Assembly (NCBI GenBank): GCA_018136815.1
Contig: CM030935.1
Coordinates: 2,454,192 to 2,518,191 of the forward strand
DNA length: 64,000 bases
Source of the DNA: Isochrysis galbana
Lineage: Eukaryota; Haptophyta; Isochrysidales; Isochrysidaceae
Direction of reading: 5' to 3'
Position 1 is the stretch's first letter; each line of letters starts with the position of its first letter. The position numbers and the translations under genes were made by a program. The notes below the pieces were generated by a model, which saw only the letters and a program-made list of their open reading frames with translations, searched no databases and was not told where the DNA came from. Below, in pieces: positions 63,259 through 64,000 of this stretch.

Positions 63259-63310
63259 TGTATTTGGTCTGTATTTGGCCTCAGGCCAAATGCAGAGGCC
63301 AAATACATAC
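63259..63310. repeat. GTATTTGGCC repeats forming an inverted repeat
   Basis: CTGTATTTGG units three times, then TGTATTTGGCCTC (63270-63282) and its exact reverse complement GAGGCCAAATACA (63295-63307). Confidence 0.75.
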
Positions 63311-63556
63311 TGTTTTTTCTGTATTTCCGTTGCCCGGCTCTGTATTTCTGTATTTCCCATCTAGGGTTCGGGGCTCCGTTGCCGATCGCCGATCGAGCCT
63401 ATGAGGCACGGACCCTCAGCACTAGCGTTATTTAGTAGTACAAGAAAATCTCTTCCCCCCTTCCCCCTCCCCTCCATTCAAACCCCAAAATCATCCCCTT
63501 GGACCGCGCGGGCCTGTCAGTCCACGGTCGGTTCAATACGTCGCACCTCATTCCGA

Positions 63557-64000
63557 ATGGAGCAGCGTAACACCGCGCTGCGCCAGAGCAGCTCAGGACG
63601 CGACCAACTGATCGCACTGATTGAAAGCGCTGCCTCGGCCTCGGCCTCGCAGCTCCTTGTGGAGGAGCATCTTGTCGACACAGCACTGCTCTCCCAACCT
63701 GACGAGCTGACCTTTGTGATGCCGAAGCAGTGGACACCGAGCACTGACACAAGCAAGCTGACGCTCCATGTGCGGGAGCATCGAGTCTGTGTGATGGATC
63801 CGCTACAGCGCTGCGCAATGCCCTTCGGCGAGTACAACATTACCATGTGGTGTGGCTCAGTGAGCTGGTGTGTGAGGCGGCGTTTCACAGACTTCTGCAA
63901 TCTGAAGGCTGCGCTCGAGGTGGACATCGAAGCCATTCCAACATTGAAGAATGAACCTCTGGGCAATCTCCTCTCTATCAATCTTTCTTACCGGCGTTGG
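63557..64000 (+). CDS. PX-domain protein, 5' part (runs off the window)
   Basis: 148 codons from ATG 63557 to the window edge without a stop. A lead of about 60 residues ('LRQSSSGRDQLIALIESAAS') is followed by a beta-rich stretch 'KLTLHVREHRVCVMDPLQRC' and then the PX-like core 'EYNITMWCGSVSWCVRRRF' + 'TD' and 'LKAALEVDIEA'. The R-R-F/Y-x-D-F-x2-L pattern marks phosphoinositide-binding PX domains of sorting-nexin type and other endosomal proteins. The 3' domains and total size are unknown. C-rich sequence (63455-63477) lies 80-100 bases upstream. Confidence 0.7.
   Translation, partial: MEQRNTALRQSSSGRDQLIALIESAASASASQLLVEEHLVDTALLSQPDELTFVMPKQWTPSTDTSKLTLHVREHRVCVMDPLQRCAMPFGEYNITMWCGSVSWCVRRRFTDFCNLKAALEVDIEAIPTLKNEPLGNLLSINLSYRRW

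Overview
The window is nuclear DNA of a eukaryote, most likely a plastid-bearing single-celled alga of the haptophyte/ochrophyte/cryptophyte kind; I cannot fix the lineage from sequence alone. Reasons: short GT-AG introns in most conserved genes, eukaryote-only proteins (26S proteasome ATPase RPT3, LSm4, cytosolic eL34 and eL40, neuferricin, prolyl 4-hydroxylase), a plastid-type pyruvate dehydrogenase E2 with a signal-peptide-like start, a likely organellar HflX GTPase, and many retrotransposons. One 100-base assembly gap lies at 10601-10700.

Host genes, left to right: plastid-type PDH E2 (2247-5005, -), MDR oxidoreductase (15440-16576, +), PspA-like coiled-coil protein (18036-18782, -), GT32 type II membrane glycosyltransferase (21997-24506, -), FkbM methyltransferase (25440-26255, +), two unknown genes (26414 and 27443), short-chain dehydrogenase (32705-33775, -), ShK-domain prolyl 4-hydroxylase (35138-36715, -), two convergent unknown genes (37308-38039 + and 37960-38478 -), RPT3 (40832-42186, -), HflX (43088-46371, +), divergent ubiquitin-eL40 fusion (49168-49554, -) head to head with eL34 (50057-50686, +), neuferricin (53634-54404, -), LSM4 (56773-57369, +), orotate phosphoribosyltransferase (59504-60477, +) and the 5' part of a PX-domain gene (63557 to the end). 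For eight multi-exon genes the exon joins were worked out by reading frame and splice consensus and give coding lengths divisible by three.

The rest is mostly mobile DNA: two non-LTR retrotransposon (LINE) families called A and B here, a 750-780 bp non-autonomous family S with clear 13-17 bp target-site duplications, a relative (element E) with an 18 bp duplication, two TIR elements with mariner/Stowaway-like ends, a third TIR element with hairpin subtermini, an LTR (Ty3/gypsy-type) reverse transcriptase fragment and several unclassified repeats. Mobile DNA dominates 5.7-15.1, 16.6-17.8, 19.9-22, 29-32.1, 47.9-48.6, 51.2-53.6, 55.2-56.6 and 61-63.2 kb; genes cluster in the gaps.

The most notable signal is that LINE-type and S-type elements share one 5' design: a short hairpin whose sequence varies but whose pairing is kept, an A/T loop, then in most copies 4-5 bases and ATG. 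S and family A also share a 3' hairpin, an AATATTAA block and a sense-strand T run. Other points: a ubiquitin-like moiety on eL40 that has lost most ubiquitin features, poly-C tracts on the coding strand just upstream of several start codons, a 23 bp motif shared upstream of two secretory-pathway genes, and a LINE whose 5' part is inverted (twin-priming signature).
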